DNA of 64,000 bases from Croceibacterium mercuriale (GCF_000802385.1 NZ_JTDN01000002.1:868001-932000); one strand, 5' to 3'. Numbered from the stretch's first letter, positions 8,613 to 17,195 are shown. The notes: a model not told the origin generated them from the sequence alone. Translations and numbers: made by a program.

Positions 8613-9389
8613 TCAGTCCGGCAGCAGCGATCCGCCCACCACCTGCAGCACGCTGTCGGGCCGGGCGAGGCTCCACAGGCTGAGGCCGGCGCTGCGGGCG
8701 CGCTCCGCCGCGAGGCTGGTCGGGAGCGAGATGGTCACCAGCGTGGTCGCACCCGCGCGCACGGCCTTCTCCACGATCTCGTAGGAGCAGCGCGCGGTGG
8801 ACAGGATGAAACCGTCGTCCACCGAGCGGCCGGCAGCGGCGAGCGCGCCGATCAGCTTGTCCAGCGCATTGTGGCGGCCGACATCCTCCCGCACGGTGAC
8901 GATCGCGCCGGCCGTGTCGCACAGGGCGGCGGCATGCGCCCCGCCGGTGGCGCGGGTCAGCGGCTGGTGGTCGCGCAACGCGGCCAGCGCGGCGAATATC
9001 GCGGCGGGATCGATGGCCGCATGGGGCGTCACCGGCGGCAGGGGACGGGCAACCGCTTCCAGGTTCTCGATCCCGCACAATCCGCAACTGCTTTCCGCCA
9101 CGCGTGCGCGCACCCGGTCGGTCAGTTGCGCCACGCCCAGCCCGGCCAGTTGCGCGCGCACGATCCAGCCAGAGGGCACCTCGGCCACGGCCAGGTCGGT
9201 CAGCTCGCGGGGGTGGGCCGCCAGCCCCTCGGTCAGCGCGAAGCCCAGCGCGAAATCGGGCAGGTCGGCCGGGGTCGCCATCATCACGGCATAGGACAGG
9301 CCATTAAACTCCAGCGCGACCGGCGCCTCCGGCACCCAGGCGCGCTCTGCAGACGCTACGGTGCCGTCGGCGCGGTATTCAACCGCCAC
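8613..9389 (-). CDS. fdhD: FdhD, formate dehydrogenase accessory sulfurtransferase
   Basis: Transfers sulfur to the molybdenum cofactor of formate dehydrogenase. From the GTG at 9389 the protein is 258 residues. The functional cysteine pair is in ESSCGLCGIE (Cys102 and Cys105), and the cofactor-side block REDVGRHNALDKLIG lies near 163-177. GGAG just upstream supports this GTG, which overlaps the end of mobA by 11 bp; a longer frame exists but would extend into mobA. Together with mobA it prepares a bis-MGD formate dehydrogenase whose structural genes are not in this window. Confidence 0.92.
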   Translation of the reverse strand: MAVEYRADGTVASAERAWVPEAPVALEFNGLSYAVMMATPADLPDFALGFALTEGLAAHPRELTDLAVAEVPSGWIVRAQLAGLGVAQLTDRVRARVAESSCGLCGIENLEAVARPLPPVTPHAAIDPAAIFAALAALRDHQPLTRATGGAHAAALCDTAGAIVTVREDVGRHNALDKLIGALAAAGRSVDDGFILSTARCSYEIVEKAVRAGATTLVTISLPTSLAAERARSAGLSLWSLARPDSVLQVVGGSLLPD

Positions 9390-9921
9390 CCCGTTGCTCC
9401 AGGGTGGACAGGTCGGCCGGCGTGTTGATGTTAGCGGGCGAGGTTGGCAGCGCCACCGCGCGTGCGCCGCAGGCTTCCGCAAAGGCCATCATCGCATGGC
9501 TGCCTTCGCCTGCCAGAATTTCCTCCAGCAACAGCGCATCGTCCGGCCGCCAGTGGCCGACCACCGGCTGCGTGGCGAGGAAGGCGGGCGCCGGGCCGAG
9601 CAGGGCAGGCAGGTCGGCCGGCAGGTGCAGCGTATCGACACCCATGGTCAGCACGCCGGCATACCCTTCGTCCGCCGCATGGCGCAGGCCCGCCAGCACC
9701 CCGCCCAATGGCCCCATGCCTTCGCGCGGGTGATCGGGCACGGTCGGGGCCGGGGCCTGCTCGCGGCCGGCGACGATCACATGCTCGCACCAGCCGCTCA
9801 GCAGGTCGACCGCGTTGGCCAGCAGGGTGTGCCCCTGGTACTCGGCCAGGGCCTTGTCGCTGCCGAAGCGGGTGGACTGGCCGCCGGCCAGCACCACGCC
9901 CAGGGTCATCGGTGGCATCAT
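9379..9921 (-). CDS. mobA: molybdenum cofactor guanylyltransferase
   Basis: Adds GMP to molybdopterin, giving MGD for bis-MGD enzymes such as formate dehydrogenase. The 180-residue protein has the nucleotidyltransferase signature LAGGQSTRFGSDKA (11-24), the GMGPLGGVLAGL block (68-79) and a metal-binding Asp in GVDTLHLP (Asp96). ATGATG at 9916-9921 sits 9 bases after a GGAAAGG ribosome binding site, and the first ATG overlaps the fghA stop by 4 bp, so 9921 is preferred over a longer frame. The 3' end overlaps fdhD by 11 bp. Confidence 0.92.
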   Translation of the reverse strand: MMPPMTLGVVLAGGQSTRFGSDKALAEYQGHTLLANAVDLLSGWCEHVIVAGREQAPAPTVPDHPREGMGPLGGVLAGLRHAADEGYAGVLTMGVDTLHLPADLPALLGPAPAFLATQPVVGHWRPDDALLLEEILAGEGSHAMMAFAEACGARAVALPTSPANINTPADLSTLEQRGGG

Positions 9922-10757
9922 GCGTAAAGCCTTTCCGCGTGCCAGCGCACATGGTCGGCCATGAAGCTGGAAATGAACAGGTAGGAATGATCGTAACCCG
10001 GCTGCATCCGGATGGTTGCCGGAATACCGGCCCGCTCGCACGCCTGCAGCAGCAGCTCGGGCTTCAGCTGTTCGGCCAGGAAGCTGTCCGCCGTGCCCTG
10101 GTCCACCAGCAGGTCCGGCAGGCGTGCACCGTCATCGATCAGGGCGCAGGCATCATAGGGCCGCCATGCGGCGCGGTCCGGCCCCAGGTAGCCGGTCAGC
10201 GCCTTGTCGCCCCACGGGCAGTGCAACGGGCTGCTGATCGGCGCGAAGGCGCTGGTCGACCGGAAGCGTCCGGGACTGCGCAGGGCGACCGTCAGTGCGC
10301 CGTGCCCGCCCATCGAATGACCGAAGATGCCCTGTCGCGCCATGTCCACCGGAAAGTGTTCGGCGACGATCGCCGGCAGCTCGTCCTCGACATAGCTGCG
10401 CATGGCAAAGTGCCCGGCCCACGGAGCCTGCGTGGCATCGACGTAGAAGCCGGCGCCCTGTCCCATGTCCCATGCCGGATCGTCTGCCACGCCTTCTCCG
10501 CGCGGGGAGGTGTCGGGTGCGACCAGGATCACGCCATGTTCCACACACGCGGCGCGGTACTCGCCCTTGTCGGTGACGTTGGCATGGGTGCAGGTGAGGC
10601 CCGACAGGTAGAACAGCACCGGCAGCTTCGTGCCGGCCTCGTGCGGGGGCACGAACACGGCAAAGGTCATGTCCGTGTCGGTGGCGCTGCTCTGGTGGCG
10701 GTAGACGCCCTGCACGCCACCATGGCTGAGGGCGGTGCTGACGGTATCAAGGCTCAA
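9918..10757 (-). CDS. fghA: S-formylglutathione hydrolase
   Basis: Hydrolyses S-formylglutathione to formate and glutathione, the second step of glutathione-dependent formaldehyde oxidation. The 279-residue esterase-D-type alpha/beta hydrolase has FYLSGLTCTHAN (49-60), the nucleophile elbow GHSMGGHG (Ser148), an acid in VDQGTADSF and a base in YDHSYLF. The start is a TTG (10755-10757) with a perfect AAGGAG 7 bases upstream. It overlaps the MFS gene stop as TTGA, and no nearby in-frame ATG fits the conserved N-terminus (TVSTALSHGG). Its genes on both sides (transporter, mobA, fdhD) point to formate being passed to formate dehydrogenase. Confidence 0.92.
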   Translation of the reverse strand: MSLDTVSTALSHGGVQGVYRHQSSATDTDMTFAVFVPPHEAGTKLPVLFYLSGLTCTHANVTDKGEYRAACVEHGVILVAPDTSPRGEGVADDPAWDMGQGAGFYVDATQAPWAGHFAMRSYVEDELPAIVAEHFPVDMARQGIFGHSMGGHGALTVALRSPGRFRSTSAFAPISSPLHCPWGDKALTGYLGPDRAAWRPYDACALIDDGARLPDLLVDQGTADSFLAEQLKPELLLQACERAGIPATIRMQPGYDHSYLFISSFMADHVRWHAERLYA

Positions 10758-12127
10758 GAACGAACTCCTTCGAGGGTACGGGCGGCATCGTCGCGGTCGG
10801 GATCGGCCAATGGCAGCAGCCACAGCATGACCGCGCCGCCGACCGCGCCGATCGCCATCACGGCGGCAACAGCAGTCAGTTCCGCATCGCCGAAGGCGGC
10901 GAACAGCAGCCCGCCGATGATGGGCGATCCCGCCGCGCCGGCGCGACCCACGCCCAGCGCGATCCCGGTCCCGGTCCCACGGGCATAGGCGGGGAAGCCG
11001 CGCGCGAAGGCCGCGTAATAGCCGACGATCGCCGCGTTCAGGAAGAACATCGAAACGAACGCCAGCCCGCGCCAGCCCCACAGCGTGTCGCTGCCGGTGC
11101 CGAACCACACCATCGCCAGGGCCCCCAGCAGCGATGCCCCGATGGTGGGCCCCTTGATATCGAACCGCCTGAGGAAGAAGCCGAACAGGGTACCGCCGAT
11201 CATCCCGCCGATATTGGCCCAGGTCAGCACGCTGGCAGCCTGGGGCGGGGTGAAGCCGGCATCGGCGACGATCTTCACCGCCCATTTCAGGATGAAGTAG
11301 AAGGTCAGCGTGTGGAACATGTAGCCGAGCGAGAGCAGCACGGTCACCTTGCGCAAGGCCGGTTTGGCCAGCACGTCGCTGGCGCGCGGTCTGTCCGCCG
11401 CGACCGAAGCCGGCGGCAGGGACGCGATCTCCGGCTGGCGCAGCGTGCGCAGGGACCGGTTGATCTTCGCCAGCGCGTCCGCCGGTCGCCGGGCGGCGAA
11501 ATAGGCGGGGGTTTCCGGCACCAGCAGCAGCGTCAGCGGGATCATCGCGGCCGTCGCCACCGCGCCGAACAGGAACACCGCGCGCCAGTCGTGGTCCACC
11601 AGCAGCCAGCTCTGCGCCGCAAAGCCGCCGATCACCGCACCCAGCGGGTAGCCGATGACATAGATCGCCAGCGCCAGGCTGCGGACCGCGCGGCTGGTGC
11701 ATTCGGCAGTCACAGCATTGGTCGTCGCCAGCATGCCGCCGATGCCGAGGCCGGTCAGCAGCCGCCAGATGATCAGCGCCGCCACGCTGTTCGCCCAGCC
11801 GGCCATGAACATCCCGATCGTCATAACTACCAGGCAGGACAGCAGCGTCGTCTTGCGGCCCAACCGATCGGCCATGTTGCCCAGGAACAGCGAGCCGACG
11901 CCCATGCCGACCAGCTCCGCCGACAGCACCACGCCCAAGGCATCGCGCGGGATGCCCCATTCCGCGCTGATGCCGGGCGCGGCGAAGGCGCTGGCCAGCA
12001 CGTCGAACCCGTCCAGCGCGTTCAGCAGCGTCATCAGCACGACCACGATCCACTGGCGCGTGCTCATCGGATTGTCATCGATGATGACCCGCGGATCATT
12101 CCCCATCGCCGCTGGCGCCACCATCAT
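10754..12127 (-). CDS. MFS transporter, aromatic-acid:H+ symporter-like
   Basis: A 457-residue, twelve-helix major facilitator. The first helix carries LDGFDVLASAF (about 38-48), the position of the conserved acidic DG(F/Y)D motif of the aromatic acid/H+ symporter (AAHS) family. The MFS motif A loop GNMADRLGRKT follows near 83-93. Two ATGs (12127, 12124) follow AGAGGGA closely; M21 is another possible start. The stop overlaps the fghA start. A carboxylated aromatic substrate is likely from family; with fghA-mobA-fdhD downstream, a methoxylated aromatic that releases formaldehyde would make sense, but this is inference. Confidence 0.82.
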   Translation of the reverse strand: MMVAPAAMGNDPRVIIDDNPMSTRQWIVVVLMTLLNALDGFDVLASAFAAPGISAEWGIPRDALGVVLSAELVGMGVGSLFLGNMADRLGRKTTLLSCLVVMTIGMFMAGWANSVAALIIWRLLTGLGIGGMLATTNAVTAECTSRAVRSLALAIYVIGYPLGAVIGGFAAQSWLLVDHDWRAVFLFGAVATAAMIPLTLLLVPETPAYFAARRPADALAKINRSLRTLRQPEIASLPPASVAADRPRASDVLAKPALRKVTVLLSLGYMFHTLTFYFILKWAVKIVADAGFTPPQAASVLTWANIGGMIGGTLFGFFLRRFDIKGPTIGASLLGALAMVWFGTGSDTLWGWRGLAFVSMFFLNAAIVGYYAAFARGFPAYARGTGTGIALGVGRAGAAGSPIIGGLLFAAFGDAELTAVAAVMAIGAVGGAVMLWLLPLADPDRDDAARTLEGVRS

Positions 12128-12262
12128 CCCGTCCCTCTCAGCTCGCGGCCGTTTGCCGGCACATCATTCGTGTAGTCGCATCGGCAATGCTATCAATGAC
12201 CAACCATGCCGATCAAGCGATCACCGGCAGGGTTGTTATGGCGCATTGCAATCGCACGCAAG

Positions 12263-13726
12263 CTAACCCGGCTGCAGCCCGGCCCAGTGCACGGCCTTGG
12301 TCTCCAGGTATTCCTCCAGCCCCTCGGCACCACCTTCGCGTCCCAGACCGGACTGCTTGACCCCGCCGAAGGGTGCCATCGCCAGGCTGATCGCGCCGGT
12401 GTTCAGGCCCACCATGCCGGCATCCAGCGCCTCGCTGACACGCCAGGCGCGGTGCATGTTGCCGGTGCAGCAATAGGTCGCGAGGCCATAGGGCGTCGCA
12501 TTGGCGAGGGCGATCCCGTCGGCTTCCGTTTCGAAGCGGTAGATGGCCGCCACGGGTCCGAATATCTCCTCCTGAGCGGCGCGCATGTCCTGCGTCATGC
12601 CGGTCAGCAGCATGGGAGCGGTGAAGCGGGGCGGGGCGGTGGCCTGGGCCACCAGCGTCGCCCCCTTGGCCTGCGCATCCGCGACCAGCTCCGCCACTTT
12701 GGCCCGGGCCTTGTCGTCGATCAGCGGGCCGATCTCCATGCCGTCGGCCGTTCCCGGGCCAACCTTGAGCGCGCGCACCCTGGCGGCCAGCCGCTCCACG
12801 AAGGCATCGTGGATGCCGGCCTGTACCAGGATGCGATTGGCCGCGACGCAGCTTTGCCCGGCATTGCGGAACTTGGCCGCCATCGCCGCCTCCACCGCGC
12901 CATCCAGCTCGGCATCGTCGAACACCAGGAACGGCGCATTGCCGCCCAGTTCCAGCGCCAGTTTCTTGATGGTGGGCGCGCATTGCTGCATCAGCAGCGT
13001 GCCGACGGGGGTGGAGCCGGTGAAGGACAGCAGCCGCACCGCCGGGCTGCCGGTCAGCGCCGCGCCGATCGCCTTCGCATGGCCGGTGACGATGCCCAGC
13101 ACGCCCGCGGGTACCCCGGCGCGGATGGCCAGCTCGCCCAGCGCCAATGCCGTGAACGGCGTCAGCTCCGACGGCTTCAGCACGATCGTGCAGCCCGCCG
13201 CCAGCGCCGGCGCCAGCTTGCGCGTGATCATCGCCGCGGGGAAGTTCCAGGGGGTGATCGCGGCGCAGACGCCGACCGGTTCCTTGCGCACCAGGATGCG
13301 GCGGTCGGCGGTGGGCGCGGGCACTTCGTGGCCCTGGCTGCGCTGCCCCTCCTGCACGAACCATTGCACGAAGCTGGCGGCATATGCGATCTCGCCCTCC
13401 GCCTCGGCCAGCGGCTTGCCCTGTTCGGCGGTCAGGATGCGGGCCAGATCCTTGGTGGCCGCGACCATCAGGTCATGCCAGCGCTGCAGGATCGCGCAGC
13501 GTTCGGGTGCGGGCAGGGCGCGCCATGCCGGCAGGGCGCGGGCGGCCGCGGCGATGGCGGTTTCGGTTTCGGCAGTGCCGCAATGGGGCACGGCGCCGAT
13601 GACGTCGCTGGTGGCGGGATCGTCGACCGGGATGGTGCGCCCGTCGGCGGCGTCGATCCACCTGCCATCCACCAGCGCCCGCTGCCGCCACAATCCGCTG
13701 TCCGTCAGCCCGATATCCGTCGTCAT
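12263..13726 (-). CDS. gabD: succinate-semialdehyde dehydrogenase-type aldehyde dehydrogenase
   Basis: NAD(P)-dependent aldehyde dehydrogenase of the GabD group, 487 residues. Catalytic residues are visible: Asn161 in TPWNFP, Lys184 in LKPSE, general base Glu259 in LELGGN and nucleophile Cys293 in NAGQSC. The ATG at 13726 has AAGGAG 6 bases upstream, preferred to a longer frame. Succinic semialdehyde is the likely substrate by similarity, though this group also accepts glutarate semialdehyde and aromatic aldehydes. It lies upstream of the MFS-fghA-mobA-fdhD string on the same strand, separated by 135 bp, so it may or may not share a transcript. Confidence 0.88.
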   Translation of the reverse strand: MTTDIGLTDSGLWRQRALVDGRWIDAADGRTIPVDDPATSDVIGAVPHCGTAETETAIAAAARALPAWRALPAPERCAILQRWHDLMVAATKDLARILTAEQGKPLAEAEGEIAYAASFVQWFVQEGQRSQGHEVPAPTADRRILVRKEPVGVCAAITPWNFPAAMITRKLAPALAAGCTIVLKPSELTPFTALALGELAIRAGVPAGVLGIVTGHAKAIGAALTGSPAVRLLSFTGSTPVGTLLMQQCAPTIKKLALELGGNAPFLVFDDAELDGAVEAAMAAKFRNAGQSCVAANRILVQAGIHDAFVERLAARVRALKVGPGTADGMEIGPLIDDKARAKVAELVADAQAKGATLVAQATAPPRFTAPMLLTGMTQDMRAAQEEIFGPVAAIYRFETEADGIALANATPYGLATYCCTGNMHRAWRVSEALDAGMVGLNTGAISLAMAPFGGVKQSGLGREGGAEGLEEYLETKAVHWAGLQPG

Positions 13727-13842
13727 GCCATGCTCCTTTGCCACATCATGTGGTGGCGGTGCAGGAGACGGCAACGGCGTCCGGCGGAACCGATTGGCTC
13801 GCCGCGCTCTATCCCATCACAGCTTCAGGAGTTCTTCGACCC

Positions 13843-14400
13843 ATGCGCACCTTCCTTCCCCTTGCCGCCGTCGCCCCGCTGGCCCTGATGGCGTGCAGCG
13901 AGTCAGCCGAGCAGCCAGCCGCGCCGGCTATGGAGGAAAGCAGCGCCGGTGCCGCCGGGGAGCAGGCAGTCGCTGCCCTGCAGACGGGCGATGGCCAGGC
14001 TGCAGGGACGGCCACGGCGACCGTCACGGACGATGCGATCACCGTGGTGGTGGCGGTGCAGAACATGCCGGCAGGCGAGCATGGCGTGCACGTCCACATG
14101 GTCGGCCGTTGCGACGGGCCGGACTTCACCACGGCGGGCGCGCACTGGAACCCGACCGGGCAGACACACGGGCTGGACAGCAGCGGCGGCCAGCATGCGG
14201 GCGACATGCCCAACCTGGTGGTGAATGCGCAGGGCACCGGCACGCTGGAATATACCCTGCAGGGCGGCGCGACCTTTGCCGGCCTGATGGACGCCGACGG
14301 CTCCGCCTTCGTGGTCCATGCCGATGCCGACGACCAGCGCACCGATCCGTCGGGCGAGAGCGGCGGCCGGATCGCCTGCGGCGTGTTCTCCGCCGGCTAG
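13843..14400 (+). CDS. sodC: Cu/Zn superoxide dismutase, probable lipoprotein
   Basis: Periplasmic enzyme dismutating superoxide. The 185-residue precursor begins with a signal peptide ending LMAC (Cys18), a slightly non-standard lipobox, then a Glu/Ala-rich linker to about residue 45. Metal ligands are present in order: His83 and His85 (HVH), His101, His109, His118, Asp121 and His159. The disulfide pair is Cys90 and Cys179, and the active-site arginine is Arg176 in GGRIACG. CAGGAG precedes the ATG by 11 bases. Its TAG lies within a CTAG that also supplies the stop of convergent mdlC. Confidence 0.93.
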   Translation: MRTFLPLAAVAPLALMACSESAEQPAAPAMEESSAGAAGEQAVAALQTGDGQAAGTATATVTDDAITVVVAVQNMPAGEHGVHVHMVGRCDGPDFTTAGAHWNPTGQTHGLDSSGGQHAGDMPNLVVNAQGTGTLEYTLQGGATFAGLMDADGSAFVVHADADDQRTDPSGESGGRIACGVFSAG

Positions 14401-15929
14401 GCGATCCTGAGATCCAGCAGGGTCGGGCCGTCTGCCGCGAAGCTCCAGCACAGGGCTTCGTCCAGCTGCCCGACCTGCTCGACCCGGCGGGCGGGCACGC
14501 CTTGTGCCTGCGCCAGCTGCACGAAGTCCAGCCCGCCGAGGTCGCAGCCGGGAACGTGGTTCAGCCCGAACTCGCCGGCAAAGCCGGTCAGCGCGGCGTA
14601 GGCCCGGTTGTTCAGGATCACGAATGACACCTGCGTGCCTTCGTCGCGGGCGGCGTACAGGCCCTGGATCGCGTACATTGCCGACCCGTCACCCAGGATG
14701 GCGATCACGCGATCCGGCTGCGCCAGCGCAACGCCGATGGCGGCCGGCAGCCCGTGCCCCAGGCCGCCACTGGCACAGGTGTAGAAACCGCCTGCGTGCG
14801 TGATCGGCAGGTGATCGTGCATCGGCCCACGCGCGGTCGGCGCCTCCTCCACGATCACCGCTTCGGCCGGGCGCAGGGCAGCGATCCGCGACAGCACATG
14901 CGCCGCGCTCATGGCCGGTTCCGGCGCGGCGATCTGGCGCGGTGAGCGGACGGGACCGTGCGGCTGTGGCAGTATCTTCGCCAGTTCCGCCAGTCCGCTG
15001 GCGGGGTCGCCCAGCACGCCGATCCCGCCGGGCAACGCCGCGCCATGCTGCGGATCGTCGCTCAGCAGCGCCAGCGCGGCACCGTCGGGCCAGAACGGTC
15101 CTGTGCCCTCCACATGCCAGGTGAAGACCGGGGCGCCCGCCACCAGGATGGCGTCATGCGGCTGCAGCGCGTCGCGCAGCCGCTCGCGCCAGGCGGGCAG
15201 GAAGCCGGCGAAGTGCGGGTGATCCTCCGGAAACACCTCGCGCGCGGCATAGGGGGCCGCCCACACAGCGGCGCCGCTTGCCTCCGCACAGGCGATCGCC
15301 GCGTTCCAGCCGCCGGCATTGGCGAGACCGGTGCCCAGCACCAGCGCCGGATTGCGCGCGCCCGACAGCAGCGCGGCCAGTTGCGCGAGACCCGCCGGAT
15401 CGGCTGCGGTGCGGGTGGTGAGGGAGGGCAGCGCCGGCATGGTGCACGGCCGGTCCCAGTCATCCACCGGGATCGACACGAACACCGGCCCCATGGGCGG
15501 GGTCAGCGCGATGGCAAAGGCGCGGATCAGCGCCAGCGGCACATCCTCCGCCCGCGCCGGCTCCGCCGTCCACTTGACGTATGGCCGCGGAAACTCGGTC
15601 GCGCGTTCGGCGAACAGGAACGGGTCGAACGGCAGGATCGATCGCGCCTGCTGCCCGGCGGTGACCACGACCGGCGCGTTGTTCTTCCACGCGGTGAACA
15701 GATTGCCCAGCGCGTGACCGGTGCCCGCCGCACTGTGCAGATTGACCAGTGCCGCCCGCCCGCTTGCCCGGGCGTAGCCGTCGGCCATGCCCAGCACGAC
15801 CGCCTCGTTCAGCCCCTGGACGTAGGGGAAGGGCAGCCCCTTCAGCATGGGCAATTCGGTGCTGCCGGGATTGCCGAACATCCGGTCCACGCCCCAATGC
15901 GCGAATACGGCGAAGGCGGCATCCCGCAC
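14397..15929 (-). CDS. mdlC: benzoylformate decarboxylase (ThDP enzyme)
   Basis: Thiamine-diphosphate enzyme converting benzoylformate to benzaldehyde in the mandelate route. At 510 residues from the GTG it closely matches the family. Ser23 in NPGSTELP and His65 in NLHSAAGTG correspond to the active-site Ser26 and His70 of the Pseudomonas enzyme, a His in PVFTWH matches the third active-site residue, and the ThDP motif runs from GDGSAMY to NN near the C-terminus. The GTG at 15929 has no ribosome binding site and cuts close to the conserved TVRDAAF; a good AAGGGAG at 15977-15983 suggests initiation about 13 codons upstream (see finding). No mandelate racemase or dehydrogenase is adjacent. Confidence 0.85.
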   Translation of the reverse strand: MRDAAFAVFAHWGVDRMFGNPGSTELPMLKGLPFPYVQGLNEAVVLGMADGYARASGRAALVNLHSAAGTGHALGNLFTAWKNNAPVVVTAGQQARSILPFDPFLFAERATEFPRPYVKWTAEPARAEDVPLALIRAFAIALTPPMGPVFVSIPVDDWDRPCTMPALPSLTTRTAADPAGLAQLAALLSGARNPALVLGTGLANAGGWNAAIACAEASGAAVWAAPYAAREVFPEDHPHFAGFLPAWRERLRDALQPHDAILVAGAPVFTWHVEGTGPFWPDGAALALLSDDPQHGAALPGGIGVLGDPASGLAELAKILPQPHGPVRSPRQIAAPEPAMSAAHVLSRIAALRPAEAVIVEEAPTARGPMHDHLPITHAGGFYTCASGGLGHGLPAAIGVALAQPDRVIAILGDGSAMYAIQGLYAARDEGTQVSFVILNNRAYAALTGFAGEFGLNHVPGCDLGGLDFVQLAQAQGVPARRVEQVGQLDEALCWSFAADGPTLLDLRIA

Positions 15930-15976
15930 GGTGGTGGCGGTGCCTGCCGGTAGTGCGGGGGTGATGATGGCGTGAA

Positions 15977-15983
15977 CTCCCTT
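15977..15983 (-). promoter_or_regulatory. orphan ribosome binding site upstream of mdlC
   Basis: AAGGGAG on the minus strand is an excellent Shine-Dalgarno sequence. Eight bases later comes ATC ATC, in frame with mdlC, and no ATG, GTG or TTG. If it drives mdlC, initiation would be at an AUC codon (15966-15968), adding 13 residues that complete the usual N-terminus. Otherwise it is coincidental. Confidence 0.35.
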
Positions 15984-16057
15984 GCGGCCTGCATCGCTGC
16001 CTAAGGGATCGGCGCACCGGATGCCATCCGTTCAGCTTGGCCGGGCTAGTTGACGGC

Positions 16058-16420
16058 ATGACCCGCCTGATCCTGCCGCTCCTCGCCGCCGCCATGCTGG
16101 CGCTGCCCGCTTCTGCCCAGCAGGCGCCGACCACGCCGGCGCTGAACCTGCAGCAGAACATGCTGCTGCGCTGCTCCGCCGCCTTTGCACTGGGCCAGCG
16201 CCTGCAGCAGGCGGGCGCACCGGAGGCGGCGGGCTGGCCGCCGCTGGCCGCGGGCGGGCGCGAGTTCTTCGTGCGATCGTCCGCGCAATTGATGGACGAG
16301 GCGCAGCTGTCACGCGAGCAGATCGTCACGCTGCTGACACGGGCCAGCCAGGATCTTGCCCGCGAGGGCCAGCTGGCCAGGGTGATGCCGGTCTGCCTGC
16401 AGGTGGCCGGCATCAGGTAA
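16058..16420 (+). CDS. small secreted protein of unknown function
   Basis: A 120-residue protein with a clear signal peptide (about 1-20, cleavage after ALPASA). The mature part is helical-looking and alanine/glutamine-rich, with two cysteines (near 38 and 113) that could form a disulfide in the periplasm. An upstream TTG at 16037 is in frame, but the ATG at 16058 starts directly at the signal peptide. It is convergent with ctrA, 13 bp away. I recognise no family; similar short secreted proteins are common in sphingomonads. Confidence 0.65.
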   Translation: MTRLILPLLAAAMLALPASAQQAPTTPALNLQQNMLLRCSAAFALGQRLQQAGAPEAAGWPPLAAGGREFFVRSSAQLMDEAQLSREQIVTLLTRASQDLAREGQLARVMPVCLQVAGIR

Positions 16421-16433
16421 GGCTCGGGTGCGG

Positions 16434-17129
16434 CTAGGCCGCCAGCGCATCCTCCTGATGGTCGCGCAGCACGTAGCCGCGGCCCCACACCGTCTCGATG
16501 TAGTTCTCGCCTCCACAGGCGCCCGACAGCTTCTTGCGCAGCTTGCAGATGAACACGTCGATGATCTTCAGCTCCGGCTCGTCGATGCCGCCATACAGGT
16601 GGTTGAGGAACATCTCCTTGGTCAGCGTGGTGCCCTTGCGCAGGGACAACAGCTCCAGCATCGCATATTCCTTCCCGGTCAGGTGCACGCGGGCGCCATC
16701 GACCTCCACCGTCTTGCCATCCAGGTTGACGGCCAGCTTGCCGGTGCGGATGACCGACTGGCTGTGTCCCTTGGACCGGCGGACGACGGCATGGATGCGG
16801 GCGATCAGCTCGTCCCGGTGGAACGGCTTGGTGACGTAATCGTCCGCGCCGAAGCCGAAGGATCGGACCTTGCTGTCCAGTTCGGAAATGCCCGACAGGA
16901 TCAGCACCGGGGTCTGCACCTTGGCCACGCGCAGCTTCTTCAGCACGTCGTAGCCGTGCATGTCCGGCAGGTTCAGATCCAGCAGGATGATGTCGTAATC
17001 GTACAGCTTGCCCAGATCGAGGCCTTCCTCGCCCAGGTCGGTGGCATAGACATTGAAGCTTTCGGTGGTGAGCATCAGCTCGATCGCCTTGGCAGTCGTC
17101 GGCTCGTCCTCGATCAGCAGCACGCGCAT
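16434..17129 (-). CDS. ctrA: cell-cycle master response regulator CtrA
   Basis: OmpR-type transcription factor controlling cell cycle, motility and division genes in alphaproteobacteria. It is 231 residues, exactly the canonical CtrA length. The receiver domain has the acidic pair Glu7-Asp8-Glu9, phospho-acceptor Asp51 in ILLDLNLPD and Lys104-region KPFHRDEL. The winged-helix DNA-binding domain includes [10 protein letters not shown] and [11 protein letters not shown]. The ATG at 17129 (MRVLLIEDE) is the family start; a longer frame would add 26 unrelated residues. GGGGGGGC lies 7 bases before it. It is transcribed in the same direction as rpoN, 126 bp downstream of it, and its promoter probably lies in that gap. 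Confidence 0.97.
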   Translation of the reverse strand: MRVLLIEDEPTTAKAIELMLTTESFNVYATDLGEEGLDLGKLYDYDIILLDLNLPDMHGYDVLKKLRVAKVQTPVLILSGISELDSKVRSFGFGADDYVTKPFHRDELIARIHAVVRRSKGHSQSVIRTGKLAVNLDGKTVEVDGARVHLTGKEYAMLELLSLRKGTTLTKEMFLNHLYGGIDEPELKIIDVFICKLRKKLSGACGGENYIETVWGRGYVLRDHQEDALAA

Positions 17130-17187
17130 GTGAACAGCCCCCCCTGTAACCCTGTTTGGTCTGTGTGGTGCGAGGCCGGATGTCGCG

Positions 17188-17195
17188 TTAACCAA
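17188..17195. promoter_or_regulatory. possible CtrA half-site upstream of ctrA
   Basis: TTAACCAA occurs 59 bases before the ctrA start. CtrA autoregulates in other alphaproteobacteria through TTAA-N7-TTAA or TTAACCAT-like half sites. Only one half is present here; the position expected for the second TTAA reads differently. Confidence 0.3.

Noticed and set aside
12128-12262. Imperfect inverted repeat (TGCCGATC...GATCACCGGCA) near 12207 as a terminator of gabD
   Set aside because: It has a bulge and no T-tract and could equally be an operator; not strong enough to annotate.
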